Shown in pieces: positions 8,869-17,261 of a DNA stretch of 31,344 nucleotides. Location of the stretch: the IMG/VR virus record IMGVR_UViG_3300046328_000215, positions 1 through 31,344 of that record; one strand, written 5' to 3'. The position numbers and the translations under genes are program-made. The notes under the pieces were generated by a model that saw only the letters and a list, made by a program, of their open reading frames with translations, was not told the origin of the DNA and ran no database searches. The stretch's first letter is position 1. Each line of letters starts with the position of its first letter. Source of the stretch: a virus.

Positions 8869-8920
8869 GCGACTGTCGAGAGACACCGCAAGCCCTTCTA
8901 GTGCCACAGGGAGGGTTTTT
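8869..8920 (+). terminator. Structured leader with terminator-like hairpin before the scaffold gene
   Basis: Two adjacent stem-loops. The first is GCG..TGTC-GAGA-GACA.CGC (8869-8889) with a GNRA-type GAGA loop. The second pairs CCCTTCT (8893-8899) with GGGAGGG (8909-8915), including two G-U pairs and a 9-nt loop, and is followed by five T (8916-8920). The second has the form of an intrinsic terminator placed just before scaffold and capsid genes, so it may attenuate read-through or protect an mRNA end. The scaffold ATG has AAGG six bases upstream, after the hairpins. Confidence 0.5.
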
Positions 8921-8935
8921 GACACAAGGCACACC

Positions 8936-9904
8936 ATGGACGGACAAGCTGAATCAGCACCCGAATCAGGCAACCTAGCAGACCTGGCTTCCTTCCTCGA
9001 CCAACCTGACGAACAGGAGTCAACAGAGGAAATAGAAGCAACCGCAGACGAACCCACCTCCGACGAAGGAGACACGGGCGAGGAAGCAGACAGCGACAGC
9101 GACGACACCGACCTAGAGGAATCTGGCGAGGATGAAGAGACTGCACCCGCTGAGACAAAAGTGACCTTCAAGGTCAAAAACGAGGACGGCACAGAGGAAA
9201 CGGTTGAGTTCACACCTGACGAACTCCCTAAAGCCCTAATGCGCCAGAAGGACTACACCAAGAAAACGCAGGCGTTAGCCGAGCGTGAAACGCAGGCAGT
9301 CCAATTCCTCCAGCAGAAACACGAAGAGATACGAGCCGACTATCTTTCACGCGCAGAGGTGACTCGGGCTGCGATTGTGAATATGGCTGGTATCAAATCG
9401 GAGAACGAGTTGGCGCAGTTGGCGCATTCCGATCCGGCAGCGTGGGTGGCAGAGCAGCAACGCCAGAAGCAAATCGGCGCTTACATCTCAGAACTCGACC
9501 AACAGATTCGAGGCGAGAAACAGGCGGCAGAGCAACAGGCGCAGCAGCGAAACCAAGCGGCATTGCAACAGCAGTACCAAAAGACATGGGAAGTGCTGGA
9601 GCAGCAGAAGATTGACAAGCCAAAGCTGGCCGACATTTACGGCAAAGCGACAAAGAACTACGGCTTTTCGTCAGAAGAGCTAGGCAATGTTTATGACCAT
9701 CGCTTAGTCCTGGCACTGAAAGACGCAGCGGCGTACCGCGACCTCCAATCAAAGAGAGGCGAAGTAACGAAGAAGGCTGAATCTGCACCGCGAATGCCCA
9801 CGCGACAAGGACAACCCGCACAAGAGCGCAAAGACATGGCACTTGAAAAGAAATTCAAGTCTGGTCGAGCAAAACTAAACGATTTGGCCGCTTATTTGGC
9901 CTAA
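8936..9904 (+). CDS. Capsid scaffolding protein
   Basis: Assembly chaperone that guides procapsid formation and leaves or is degraded before packaging. Position directly before the major capsid gene and composition both fit. The first 75 residues are extremely acidic and disordered (runs of E, D, S, T such as GDTGEEADSDSDD). Next is a small KVTFKVKNEDGTEETVEF beta element, then PDELPKALMRQKDYTKKTQALAERE and a long Q/A/E-rich coiled coil (about 105-215). The C-terminus is basic (KKFKSGRAKLNDLAAYLA), the usual coat-binding end of scaffolds. About 322 residues, similar to other podovirus scaffolds. No protease motif is seen. Confidence 0.85.
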   Translation: MDGQAESAPESGNLADLASFLDQPDEQESTEEIEATADEPTSDEGDTGEEADSDSDDTDLEESGEDEETAPAETKVTFKVKNEDGTEETVEFTPDELPKALMRQKDYTKKTQALAERETQAVQFLQQKHEEIRADYLSRAEVTRAAIVNMAGIKSENELAQLAHSDPAAWVAEQQRQKQIGAYISELDQQIRGEKQAAEQQAQQRNQAALQQQYQKTWEVLEQQKIDKPKLADIYGKATKNYGFSSEELGNVYDHRLVLALKDAAAYRDLQSKRGEVTKKAESAPRMPTRQGQPAQERKDMALEKKFKSGRAKLNDLAAYLA

Positions 9905-9916
9905 CAGGAGCATTTC

Positions 9917-10906
9917 ATGCCTATCCCAACAAACCTCTGGCAAAAGACTAACGCCAACTTTCGCGGCAACCGCGAAGATCTACTGGACAAGATTTTCAAC
10001 ACTTCTCCAACAGAAACCCCTCTGACCTCTTCTTTCGGTCGCGTTACCGCTACCTCGGACTTCCATGAGTGGCAGACCGACGCTCTCGGCACCCCCGACC
10101 CTGCTAACCGCATGATTGAAGGCGACGATGTTGTTTTGGACGTTCAGACCGGAACGCGTCGTTTGGGCAATCACTTGCAGACCTTCAACGGCTCTGTCGG
10201 TGTTTCCCGTCGCGCAAACATCATCAAGAAGGCCGGTCGCTCGACTGAAATGGCTTACCTCAAGGGCAAGAAAATGCTTGAGTTGAAGCGCAACATCGAA
10301 GCGATGGTGCTGTCTCCTACTCAGGTAGCTGTAGCTGCTTTGGTGGGAACTGCTGGTCAATCCGGTGGCCTCGGTGTTCAAGCTGTATCTGCTCCTCTCC
10401 ATAACGGTGCTGGCGCGACTGCTGCTTGGACTTCCGGCGCTCCTACTGCTGCCGTCACTGCTGGTACTGCCCGTGCTTTCACAAAAGCCCTGTTGGATAC
10501 CGCCTGCCAAAACATCTTTGTGAACTCTGGACAGTTCGCCGAGACTCTGGTTGTTTCCCCTAACCACAAGACTCTGTTCTCTGCTTTCGCTTCGGTGGCG
10601 CAGAACCGTATCGATGTGAAGAACGGGAAAAACGCGCAAGCAACTATCGTGGGTGGTGCAGAGGTTTATCTGTCCGACTTCGGCGGCTTGACTGTGATTC
10701 CTCACTACATCCTTGCTCAGTCCGGCTTCAACGACACGGCCTACGTGTTGAACAGCGACTACATCGATATGGCTTTCCTTGATGGCTTCGTTGCCTCCCC
10801 ATTGGCAAAGACCGGCGACAGCGAGCGCGTGATGATTACTGCTGACTGCTGCTTGGCTGTACGTGCGCCGACTGCGATCAGCAAAATCACTAACCTCACA
10901 GCTTAA
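9917..10906 (+). CDS. Major capsid protein (HK97 fold, SU10-like type)
   Basis: Main shell protein, 329 residues, immediately after the scaffold and preceded by AGGAG (9905-9909). The N-terminus (GNREDLLDKIFNTSPTETPL then FHEWQTDAL) and the order of motifs recall the SU10 / DUF5309 major-capsid group, in which a TPF- or TPL-type turn precedes a W-Q/D-D segment. The long helix with KGKKMLELKRNIEAMVLS (about residues 110-135) would be the spine helix, and IDVKNGKNAQATIVGGAEVYLSDFGGLTVIPHYIL the P-domain strand region. Codon use is more restricted and C-ending than in neighbours, as expected for a highly expressed gene. Capsid identity is firm from context; the subfamily is less so. Confidence 0.88.
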   Translation: MPIPTNLWQKTNANFRGNREDLLDKIFNTSPTETPLTSSFGRVTATSDFHEWQTDALGTPDPANRMIEGDDVVLDVQTGTRRLGNHLQTFNGSVGVSRRANIIKKAGRSTEMAYLKGKKMLELKRNIEAMVLSPTQVAVAALVGTAGQSGGLGVQAVSAPLHNGAGATAAWTSGAPTAAVTAGTARAFTKALLDTACQNIFVNSGQFAETLVVSPNHKTLFSAFASVAQNRIDVKNGKNAQATIVGGAEVYLSDFGGLTVIPHYILAQSGFNDTAYVLNSDYIDMAFLDGFVASPLAKTGDSERVMITADCCLAVRAPTAISKITNLTA

Positions 10907-10921
10907 TGTGAGCACGGCATA

Positions 10922-10960
10922 GAGAGGCCAGAACTCTCCGGTGGGGTGCAATGCCCCTCC
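10922..10960 (+). terminator. Tandem hairpins after the capsid gene
   Basis: GAGAG (10922-10926) pairs with CTCTC (10934-10938) around a 7-nt loop. GGTGGGG (10940-10946) then pairs with CCCCTCC (10954-10960) around another 7-nt loop, with one T-T mismatch. No long T-run follows (TTATTCATT), so this is a weak terminator or an mRNA-stabilising structure behind the most abundant transcript. A 17-nt spacer then leads to AGAGGA and the GTG start of the next gene. Confidence 0.45.
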
Positions 10961-10986
10961 TTATTCATTAACGTCTAGAGGACGCT

Positions 10987-11304
10987 GTGGAACTTGCTAC
11001 CAATATCACCCTTGATGAAGGCACTAACAACTTCGGCGTAAACCGCAAGATTATTCTTGAAGGCGACCAAGTTGTTGAGAAAACCACTTACGACGCTGAA
11101 CCACTGATTGAAGCTGCTGCTCGTGCGCGGATTGCCACAGCGGGTGACAAGTGGGGAGATGGTCACTTCGTCGGCGTTATTCCTTACGCTGAGTTGGCCC
11201 GTATCAACGAGATACACAAAGGCTCCGAGGCGCGTAAACACGCGATTCTGTCCTGGCTGCGCGATAACCCAAAGCTAGTTACGTTTGAGAAGTTCCTCAA
11301 ATGA
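10987..11304 (+). CDS. Small phage protein downstream of capsid gene (105 aa)
   Basis: GTG start with AGAGGA five bases upstream (10977-10982). Sequence features: KTTYDAEPLIEAAARARIATAG, then KWGDGHFVGVIPYAELARIN and a C-terminal AILSWLRDNPKLVTFEKFLK. Proteins ending in a W/FLRDNPxxVxFxxFL pattern are common next to podovirus capsid genes, but I know no assigned function. Its stop overlaps the next ATG (ATGA) of the head-tail adaptor, so a role in head completion or as a virion accessory is plausible. Confidence 0.7.
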   Translation: MELATNITLDEGTNNFGVNRKIILEGDQVVEKTTYDAEPLIEAAARARIATAGDKWGDGHFVGVIPYAELARINEIHKGSEARKHAILSWLRDNPKLVTFEKFLK

Positions 11305-11888
11305 CCTACGCAACGCTCCAAGCTGACATTGCAGACTACCTGCACAGAACAGACCTAACGGCGCTCCTGCCCTCGTTTATCAGCCGCGCAGAGGCATTCC
11401 TGTTTCGCGAACTTCAAGTGAAAGACATGGGTGTATCGGTAGCTGGAACGACAACGGGAGAGTATGCCAACCTTCCCGCAGACTTCGCCACAGTCTCCCG
11501 CATAACCATCGCTATTGGCGGCGTTGAATATGCCTTGGATTACAAGAGCAACGAGGCTAATACGCCCGTTACTTACCCCGTCAGCTACGCACTGGAAAAC
11601 AACAAACTCCGCATATTCGGGGCGAGTACAGGGCAGTCATACACCCTTTACTACATTCCTAAGATTCAGCCATTGAGTGCTTCAAATACTACCAATTGGC
11701 TCTTGGACAACGCAGAGGATTTGTACCTCTATGCGTCGGCTTTAGAAGGTGCAAAGTACATCCGCGACGAAGCACAGACCGCACAGCTAACAGGTTACGT
11801 TCAGCCACTTCTCGACTCTGTAAGACGCTTATCAGAGCGTAAGGGCCAACCAGCCAATGGCTCCATGCAAATCAAAGTGAGGCGCTAA
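11301..11888 (+). CDS. Head-tail adaptor (SU10-type / podoviral connector)
   Basis: Forms the ring below the portal to which the nozzle and fibres bind. 195 residues beginning MTYATLQADIADYLHRTDL, then LLPSFISRAEAFLFRELQVKDM and a beta-rich middle (NLPADFATVSRITI, the usual LPxDF turn of this family), KLRIFG, YTLYYIPKIQPLS and the helical NWLLDNAEDLYLYASALEGAKYI. These motifs, in this order, are characteristic of phage adaptor proteins that follow capsid genes. ATGA overlap upstream and TAAATG downstream indicate coupled translation. Confidence 0.8.
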   Translation: MTYATLQADIADYLHRTDLTALLPSFISRAEAFLFRELQVKDMGVSVAGTTTGEYANLPADFATVSRITIAIGGVEYALDYKSNEANTPVTYPVSYALENNKLRIFGASTGQSYTLYYIPKIQPLSASNTTNWLLDNAEDLYLYASALEGAKYIRDEAQTAQLTGYVQPLLDSVRRLSERKGQPANGSMQIKVRR

Positions 11889-12509
11889 ATGCCGCTAGAA
11901 ACCGCACCATTCATAAACGGCCTTGTTCGTACAAACCCGACCGGGGCAGACGCAAAGAGCACTTCGGACGATCATCATCGCGTAACCAAAGGCGCAATTC
12001 TTGACACCTTCCCGGCGATTACGGGCGCGGTCACTGCAACGCACACAGAACTAAGCCGTGTCGCTGGCGTAACGTCTGCCATTCAAACGCAGCTAGACGG
12101 TAAAGCAGCACTAGCATCTCCCGCCTTCACAGGCACTCCCACAGCCCCTACAGCCACCAGCGGCACATCAAGCACACAACTTGCCACAACGCAATTTGTA
12201 GGCTCTGCAATCGCTGGCGTTAATGCTCAGACTGCTCTGACGGTGCAAGTGGTTTCCACAACATCTCAGACTGCGGTTGCTGGAGCGCACTACATCCTGA
12301 CCAACGTAGCAGCAACCACAGTCACGCTACCCGCAACCCCTGCAAGCGGCGACACGGTGTGGGTGACTTGGACAAACTCGCTCACAACCAACGTCATAGC
12401 ACGCAACGGCCAAACCATCATGGGCTTGGCTGAAAACATGGACTTGGACGCATCAACCAACAACACTGTGCAGTTGCGCTTTGTTTCATCTTCGTGGAGG
12501 CTAATTTAA
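11889..12509 (+). CDS. Tail-fibre-like protein with collar-type repeats (206 aa)
   Basis: Contains IQTQLDGKAALASPAFTGTP followed by APTATSGTSSTQLATTQFV, the tail-fibre or tail-collar repeat of many phages, at about residues 60-105. It begins with a proline-rich, adaptor-contacting N-terminus and ends in a beta-sandwich closing with VQLRFVSSSWRLI, a common fibre-tip ending. It starts directly after the adaptor stop and overlaps the glycine-rich adhesin gene (TAATG). It most likely links that adhesin or a short fibre to the tail. Confidence 0.7.
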   Translation: MPLETAPFINGLVRTNPTGADAKSTSDDHHRVTKGAILDTFPAITGAVTATHTELSRVAGVTSAIQTQLDGKAALASPAFTGTPTAPTATSGTSSTQLATTQFVGSAIAGVNAQTALTVQVVSTTSQTAVAGAHYILTNVAATTVTLPATPASGDTVWVTWTNSLTTNVIARNGQTIMGLAENMDLDASTNNTVQLRFVSSSWRLI

Positions 12510-13543
12510 TGAGTACCTTATCGCAATTCGTAGGCGGCGGCAACGCATCCATCTGGACGCAGTTCTTCCCTGCGTCTGCTAACTTCACTATTCCTGCAAC
12601 TGGCAAGTACCGGATTGGGGTGCTAGGTGCGGGAGGAAGTGGGGCACTGAGTAATGCTGCCGCTGCCTCTGTTGTGGGTGGCGGCGGCGGTGGTGGGTTT
12701 TGCGAGTTTGAAGGGACGATTTCGTCTGGTCTTGTGTTGACTTTAACCGTTGGTGCTGGCGGGACGGCGGCTACGTCAAATGCAAACGGCAACGCTGGTG
12801 GCGCTTCATCCGTGACAGGTTCGGGCTTCACCACACTCACAGCTAACGGCGGCGGCGCGGGGTTGTATGCACTATCGGCAAACGTAGCTGCTGCTGCTGC
12901 TGGTACAGCAACAGGCGGCAACACTGTCAACGCAACGGGTGGCGCTGGTGGCGCTTGTAACTTCACAGCAAGTGCTGTGGGCTACGCTGGCGGCGGCTCT
13001 GCGGGTTCGCCAAGAGGAACGGGCGGGGCGGGTGGTTCGGCTTTTCCCGCTAGCACCTTTTCTGCATTCGGTGGCGGTGGTGGTATAGGTGGAAAAGGCG
13101 GCGATGCCACCGGAACGTCAGCAGTAGCTTACGGCGGCGGCGGCGGGTCAACTGCCCCGGCGCCCAATGTCACAAGCGGTAACGGTGCAGGGGGGAGTGG
13201 GCTTTCTACGACCTTGGCAGCATCCCTTAACGGGGCAAGCGGTTACTTCGATTCCACCTCAAACCCATTCCGGTCTTTGTCCGGTAACGGCCAAGCAGGC
13301 GTTGGCGTTGCTGGCGTTGCTGGCGCTGGCGGTGCTGGTGGTTCAGCTTCAAGCGCCGTTTCCTCCAACCTCCTTGCTGGCCCCGGATTTCTGGGTGGAG
13401 GCGGTGGCGGGTCAAGCGGTAACACGGCGACATTACGCCCTACTTCATTTGGCGGTGGGTCTGGAGGCATTGGGGTGATGACTTCGCTGGTCGGCTCAAA
13501 CACAGGTGGCGCTGGACTCATCGTTATCGAAAGGATTGGCTAA
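12509..13543 (+). CDS. Glycine-rich tail adhesin-like protein (344 aa)
   Basis: Start is the ATG in TAATG at 12509; the five codons upstream belong to the overlap with the previous gene. After a short N-terminus (WTQFFPASANFTIPATGKYRIGVLGAGG) nearly the entire protein is Gly/Ala/Ser-rich, with runs such as VGGGGGGGFCEFEG, AGGAGGSAS and GGGGGSSG separated by hydrophobic beta-strands. This is the pattern of Gly_rich_2-type phage proteins and of polyglycine-II sandwich adhesins such as the distal tip protein gp38 of T-even phages. A host-recognition role is inferred. Glycine runs are coded by varied codons, so the DNA is not a simple repeat. Confidence 0.7.
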   Translation: MSTLSQFVGGGNASIWTQFFPASANFTIPATGKYRIGVLGAGGSGALSNAAAASVVGGGGGGGFCEFEGTISSGLVLTLTVGAGGTAATSNANGNAGGASSVTGSGFTTLTANGGGAGLYALSANVAAAAAGTATGGNTVNATGGAGGACNFTASAVGYAGGGSAGSPRGTGGAGGSAFPASTFSAFGGGGGIGGKGGDATGTSAVAYGGGGGSTAPAPNVTSGNGAGGSGLSTTLAASLNGASGYFDSTSNPFRSLSGNGQAGVGVAGVAGAGGAGGSASSAVSSNLLAGPGFLGGGGGGSSGNTATLRPTSFGGGSGGIGVMTSLVGSNTGGAGLIVIERIG

Positions 13544-13545
13544 TC

Positions 13546-13989
13546 ATGCCTACCTACAAAATCACATCCACCGGCAACATCATCATTGCCGACCAAGCGT
13601 TTATGGACGCGCAGCATCCGAATGACTACACGCTGGTTCCTGACCCCGTACTACCTTCACCACCACCCCCGTTTAACACCACATGGCTGATGGACGTAGG
13701 AAGCTACTACGATGAGTTTGGCGCTGCAAAGCTGGCCGTTCTGTCAAGTAGTGACTCCATCATCAAAGCAGCAATTTCTGACGCAAGCGTTCGCAACTAC
13801 ATAGACAAGTCTCGGTCTGATGTTCAAGCAATCGTCACCTACATGGGCGGTACACCTGTTCCGGGTCTTGGCACTTGTGTCGCTCCTCCGATAACTCCTG
13901 CACTGGCGAATACTATTCTCAGTACCCCGCCAACTGCTGCACAGCAAGTCAGCACTATTGCGTATCTCAAATCAGTTGGTCTACCTTAA
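13546..13989 (+). CDS. Small protein after the adhesin, possibly fibre assembly (147 aa)
   Basis: Starts MPTYKITSTGNIIIADQAFMD, then VPDPVLPSPPPPFN, WLMDVGSYYDEFGAAKLAVLSS and a helical C-terminus (NYIDKSRSDVQAIVTYMGG, STIAYLKSVGLP). The central segment resembles small proteins encoded just after phage fibre genes, some of which are fibre chaperones or baseplate caps, but there is no decisive motif. Short gap from the adhesin gene; followed by a strong AAGGAG for the next gene. Confidence 0.6.
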   Translation: MPTYKITSTGNIIIADQAFMDAQHPNDYTLVPDPVLPSPPPPFNTTWLMDVGSYYDEFGAAKLAVLSSSDSIIKAAISDASVRNYIDKSRSDVQAIVTYMGGTPVPGLGTCVAPPITPALANTILSTPPTAAQQVSTIAYLKSVGLP

Positions 13990-13999
13990 GGAGCATGAC

Positions 14000-14407
14000 A
14001 TGGGCTACCCCGTACCTCTAAACAACCCCACTTTTACCAACAACGGGACAACGTACTGCGTAGCTGCGTTCAACTGGGACAACCCCATTGGGCAAATGTA
14101 CTACTGCGGCGTTTTCATCCGTATGGCAGACGGAAGCTGGAACTCTCCTATGGTTGCGGGTAACGGCGTTGTAGTGCAGTACATCAACCCCGGAGAATGT
14201 CTTGCTGACGTTCAGGCGAAAGGTGGCAAAGTGAAGTATCTCCAATGGCTGCTTGCCAAAATCAATGAAGTGCTGGCAAAGATGTTCAAAGGCGCGGTCA
14301 CTCCACCAGCTACAGAACCTACAACGGACGCAGAAGCAAAAGCAATCATCGGCGCTTATGTTTTGGGGCTGAAGATCAGCACAACAACCCCTCCGGCGGC
14401 GCAGTAA
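14000..14407 (+). CDS. Unknown phage protein (135 aa)
   Basis: AAGGAG (13988-13993) six bases before ATG 14000 fixes the start. The N-terminal half is beta-rich (TFTNNGTTYCVAAFNWD, GQMYYCGVFIRMADGSWNSP). The C-terminal half is a helix (WLLAKINEVLAKMF) followed by a Pro/Thr-rich tail ending STTTPPAAQ. No membrane span or known domain recognised. Its stop overlaps the next start (TAATG), placing it in the tail gene block; a minor tail or fibre component is possible. Confidence 0.55.
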   Translation: MGYPVPLNNPTFTNNGTTYCVAAFNWDNPIGQMYYCGVFIRMADGSWNSPMVAGNGVVVQYINPGECLADVQAKGGKVKYLQWLLAKINEVLAKMFKGAVTPPATEPTTDAEAKAIIGAYVLGLKISTTTPPAAQ

Positions 14408-15963
14408 TGGCACTTGTTCCCGTCAAGCAAGTAGGGCAGTTTGGGGTCAATAAAGACCTCTCCGCGCCAGAATTGCCTTTGAACGCCTGGACTGATTGCC
14501 AAAATATCCGCTTCTTGGATGGAAGTGCATATCAGTATTACGGGCATGGGGAAATCTTCGCAGGTACGGTGGTGGAGCCTTACCACGTTCTGCCTGTGAC
14601 CGTAGCAGGGGTGAGATATTGGCTGTACGCAGGGGCAAACAAGCTGTATCAAGTAGGCGCTCCAGGCGGGGTTATCACGCATACCAACATCACACGGCAA
14701 ACTGCCTCAGTGGATGTGAATTACGCAGCTACGCGCAATAGCTGGACAAGCACTGTCTTAGGCGGTATCCCGATTCTGAACAACGGTGTTGATGCACCTC
14801 AACAGTGGCTTTTGACAGGTAAAGCTACTGCGTTGACAGCATGGCCTGCAAATACAACCTGCGCGGTAATGCGTTCATTCAAGAACCTATTGGTAGCCTT
14901 GGACGTTACTAAATCAGGCACACGCTTCCCCTACATGGTAAAGGTTTCTCACCCTGCCGACCCTGGCTCTGTTCCCGTTACTTGGGATATTACGGACGCT
15001 ACCAAAGACGCGCTTGAGTACGACATTTCCAGTGGCTACGGCTACATCATTGATGGGATGGAGTTACGCAACAGCTTCATGATCTACAAGACTGACGGTG
15101 TGTTCCGCATGGACTACACCGGAGGCGCTTTCGTTGTAAGCAATCAGAAAGTCCTCGGAATGTCAGGCGCAATGAATCGCAATTGCATTACGGAGATTGA
15201 CGGACAGCACTTTGTACTGACAGGCTTTGACGTAGTTGTCCACGACGGAAACCAAGCGACTTCGGTACTTGATAAACAGACAAGACGCTTCCTTTTTAAC
15301 AACATTGATTCGGCAAACACTGGTTTGTGCTTTGTTTTCAAAAACCCTTACCTGAATGAAATCTTTGTGTGTTACCCAACACCAGGTAATAACCAGTGCA
15401 ATCAGGCAATGGTGTGGAACTATGTCGATAAAACGATCAGCTTCCGCGACATACCAAACCTGAATCACGCGCAATACGGTGCATTGGACTCCGGTGCGGC
15501 TTCCTCTTTTGACAGTGATTCTGCCCCGTTCGATAGCGACATTACAGCCTTCAATGCTGGCGACTTTACGCCCGATTTAGTTCGTGTGGTGATGGCTTCG
15601 GGCGATACAAAGCTATATCAGCTAGACAGTTCTGCCACATTCAACGGTGCAATTCCTACAGCCTTCCTTGAAAGAAAAGGCTTGCACTTTGATGCTCCGG
15701 AAGCAATCAAGCTATGCAAGGGCGTGCGCCCAAAGATAAGCGGGACTGCGGGTGGCACGGTTCTTGTACAGATTGGCTGGAGCAACGAGCCTTATGAACA
15801 GCCTACTTATGGCCCTGCTACACCCTTCACGATTGGCTCTAGCGTGACGGTGGACTCGCTCTCTTCGGGTAGGTATATGGCAATCAAATTTTCAAGCGGG
15901 ACTGCCTACACATGGCGGCTTGATAGCTATCAGCTTGACATTTCGACTCAGGGACTTTGGTAA
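14407..15963 (+). CDS. Probable tail nozzle / DNA-stabilisation protein (518 aa)
   Basis: Long beta-rich protein with repeated blade-like units (WLYAGANKLYQV, KNLLVALDVTKSG, FMIYKTDGVFRMDYTGG, QHFVLTGFDVVVHDGN, NEIFVCYPTPG, AMVWNYVDKTISFRDIPN), as in a beta-propeller. It opens MALVPVKQVGQFGVNKDLSAPELP, a start typical of a podoviral structural family. Size, position after the adaptor and fibres and before the ejection proteins, and propeller-like repeats suggest the nozzle or gp10-like protein that closes the portal channel after packaging. The name is an inference; structural status is well supported. Confidence 0.65.
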   Translation: MALVPVKQVGQFGVNKDLSAPELPLNAWTDCQNIRFLDGSAYQYYGHGEIFAGTVVEPYHVLPVTVAGVRYWLYAGANKLYQVGAPGGVITHTNITRQTASVDVNYAATRNSWTSTVLGGIPILNNGVDAPQQWLLTGKATALTAWPANTTCAVMRSFKNLLVALDVTKSGTRFPYMVKVSHPADPGSVPVTWDITDATKDALEYDISSGYGYIIDGMELRNSFMIYKTDGVFRMDYTGGAFVVSNQKVLGMSGAMNRNCITEIDGQHFVLTGFDVVVHDGNQATSVLDKQTRRFLFNNIDSANTGLCFVFKNPYLNEIFVCYPTPGNNQCNQAMVWNYVDKTISFRDIPNLNHAQYGALDSGAASSFDSDSAPFDSDITAFNAGDFTPDLVRVVMASGDTKLYQLDSSATFNGAIPTAFLERKGLHFDAPEAIKLCKGVRPKISGTAGGTVLVQIGWSNEPYEQPTYGPATPFTIGSSVTVDSLSSGRYMAIKFSSGTAYTWRLDSYQLDISTQGLW

Positions 15964-16232
15964 TGCGGCCTACCGCCGGACAAATCAACCGCTACGTTCC
16001 GCAACCTGTACCTGACAGGCCGGAAGCACTCGCGGCATATCTGCGGAATGAACTGCAACAGATTCAGTTTGCCATCGATCAGTTGGCAACGGGGCAGTTA
16101 GAAGTTACGGCAGTGGCTCCTGCTAAGCCACGCGATGGGATGTTACGCAGGGCAGACGGTACTTTGTGGAATCCTGGCAGTGGGCAGGGTGTTTATTGTT
16201 ATTACAACGCCGCCTGGCGTTTCTTGGGGTAA
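15963..16232 (+). CDS. Small tail-associated protein (89 aa)
   Basis: ATG 15963 overlaps the previous stop (TAATG). The N-terminus GQINRYVPQPVPDRPEALAAYL leads to a helix (NELQQIQFAIDQLATGQ), then KPRDGMLRRADGTLWNPGSG and a terminal GVYCYYNAAWRFLG. The helix plus small C-terminal beta module ending in W-x-x-L-G is widespread just after nozzle-type genes in podoviruses. It probably forms a short trimeric or hexameric tail part; function is not established. Confidence 0.65.
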   Translation: MRPTAGQINRYVPQPVPDRPEALAAYLRNELQQIQFAIDQLATGQLEVTAVAPAKPRDGMLRRADGTLWNPGSGQGVYCYYNAAWRFLG

Positions 16233-16235
16233 ATC

Positions 16236-17249
16236 ATGGCAACAAATCCATACATGGCAAATCCAAATATGCAAACGGACTGGAACAACGCATTTGCTAA
16301 CAATGCTCCAGGTTCTACTGTGAAATACGGAAGCGGGAATATCAAATTCGGTGACGCTGGACGCGCTACCTTCACCAACGGGCAGGGGCAAAACTACGAG
16401 TTTTCTAAGGATATGTCACTTGATGATGTAGCGCGGGGCAACTCAGAGATTGCTAACCAGTGGAAGCAAGCATACGGCTTTGAGGCTGCTCCAAAGATGG
16501 ACAACCTTGCCCCTGCTCCGCAATCTGCTGGCGCACCCGCTTCTGGGAATCTCGGCATGAACCCTTGGCTCCAACAGCAAGGCGCAGCGATGCAAGCGGC
16601 ATCTAACAAGAATCTTCAGCAGAACATCCTCCCCGGCATCGGGCAAGGCGCAATGGCAGCGGGTATGTACGGCTCCAGCCGACAGGGTGCGGCTGAAGGT
16701 AGAGCAATGGCTGATTCACAGACAGGCTTGAACTCTGCGCTTGCCAATATGTACTCGCAATCGTACGGACAAGACCAACAGTACGACCTCGGCAACCGTG
16801 GCTTGCAGAACCAGTACAGCTTGGGCATGGGCAATCTGGCCCTTGGAAACAAGCAAGCACAAAACAGCTACGACCTCGGCTTGAGGAACAACGATCTAGG
16901 CTTTGGACAGCTTGACGCAAACATTAACCAGCAGAACTTTCAAAACAATCTAGCTGGTGCGAACTTTGGGCTAGGCATCTATGACCGGATGAACGGCTAC
17001 AACCAGCAGGGATTGGCTAACGGCACACAGATGCAGCAGACACCCATGAACTACTTTAACCAGACCAACGGCAACACGATGGCTGCTGCGGGTACGGGCG
17101 CTCCAAATCAAGTAGCAGCGCAGGGCAATCCGTACATGGCGGGTGCTGGTGCTGGATTGGCAACGTATGGCGCATTGCAGGGCTATGGCAGCCAGTTCTC
17201 GGGCATTAACCCCAACAACCAACTTTTGCCCAACCGTGGCGGTCAATAA
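16236..17249 (+). CDS. Internal virion / ejection-type protein, Asn/Gln-rich (337 aa)
   Basis: Starts two bases after the previous stop. Composition is dominated by N, Q, G, A, Y and M. The central motif MAAGMYGSSRQGAAEGRAM, followed by ANMYSQSYGQDQ and a string of NQYSLGMGNLALGNKQ / NSYDLGLRNNDLG repeats (about 185-240), gives an amphipathic heptad-like surface. GSSRQGxAEG is common in phage proteins thought to be packaged inside the head and ejected ahead of the DNA. Four more proteins of similar style follow, so this begins an ejection-protein block. Specific role unknown. Confidence 0.65.
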   Translation: MATNPYMANPNMQTDWNNAFANNAPGSTVKYGSGNIKFGDAGRATFTNGQGQNYEFSKDMSLDDVARGNSEIANQWKQAYGFEAAPKMDNLAPAPQSAGAPASGNLGMNPWLQQQGAAMQAASNKNLQQNILPGIGQGAMAAGMYGSSRQGAAEGRAMADSQTGLNSALANMYSQSYGQDQQYDLGNRGLQNQYSLGMGNLALGNKQAQNSYDLGLRNNDLGFGQLDANINQQNFQNNLAGANFGLGIYDRMNGYNQQGLANGTQMQQTPMNYFNQTNGNTMAAAGTGAPNQVAAQGNPYMAGAGAGLATYGALQGYGSQFSGINPNNQLLPNRGGQ

Positions 17250-17261
17250 GGAGTAAGAATC

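Noticed and set aside
9980-10951. Long reverse-strand ORF opposite the capsid gene
   Set aside because: Shadow of the capsid gene, caused by its biased codon use; no domain-like sequence and no ribosome site consistent with the region.
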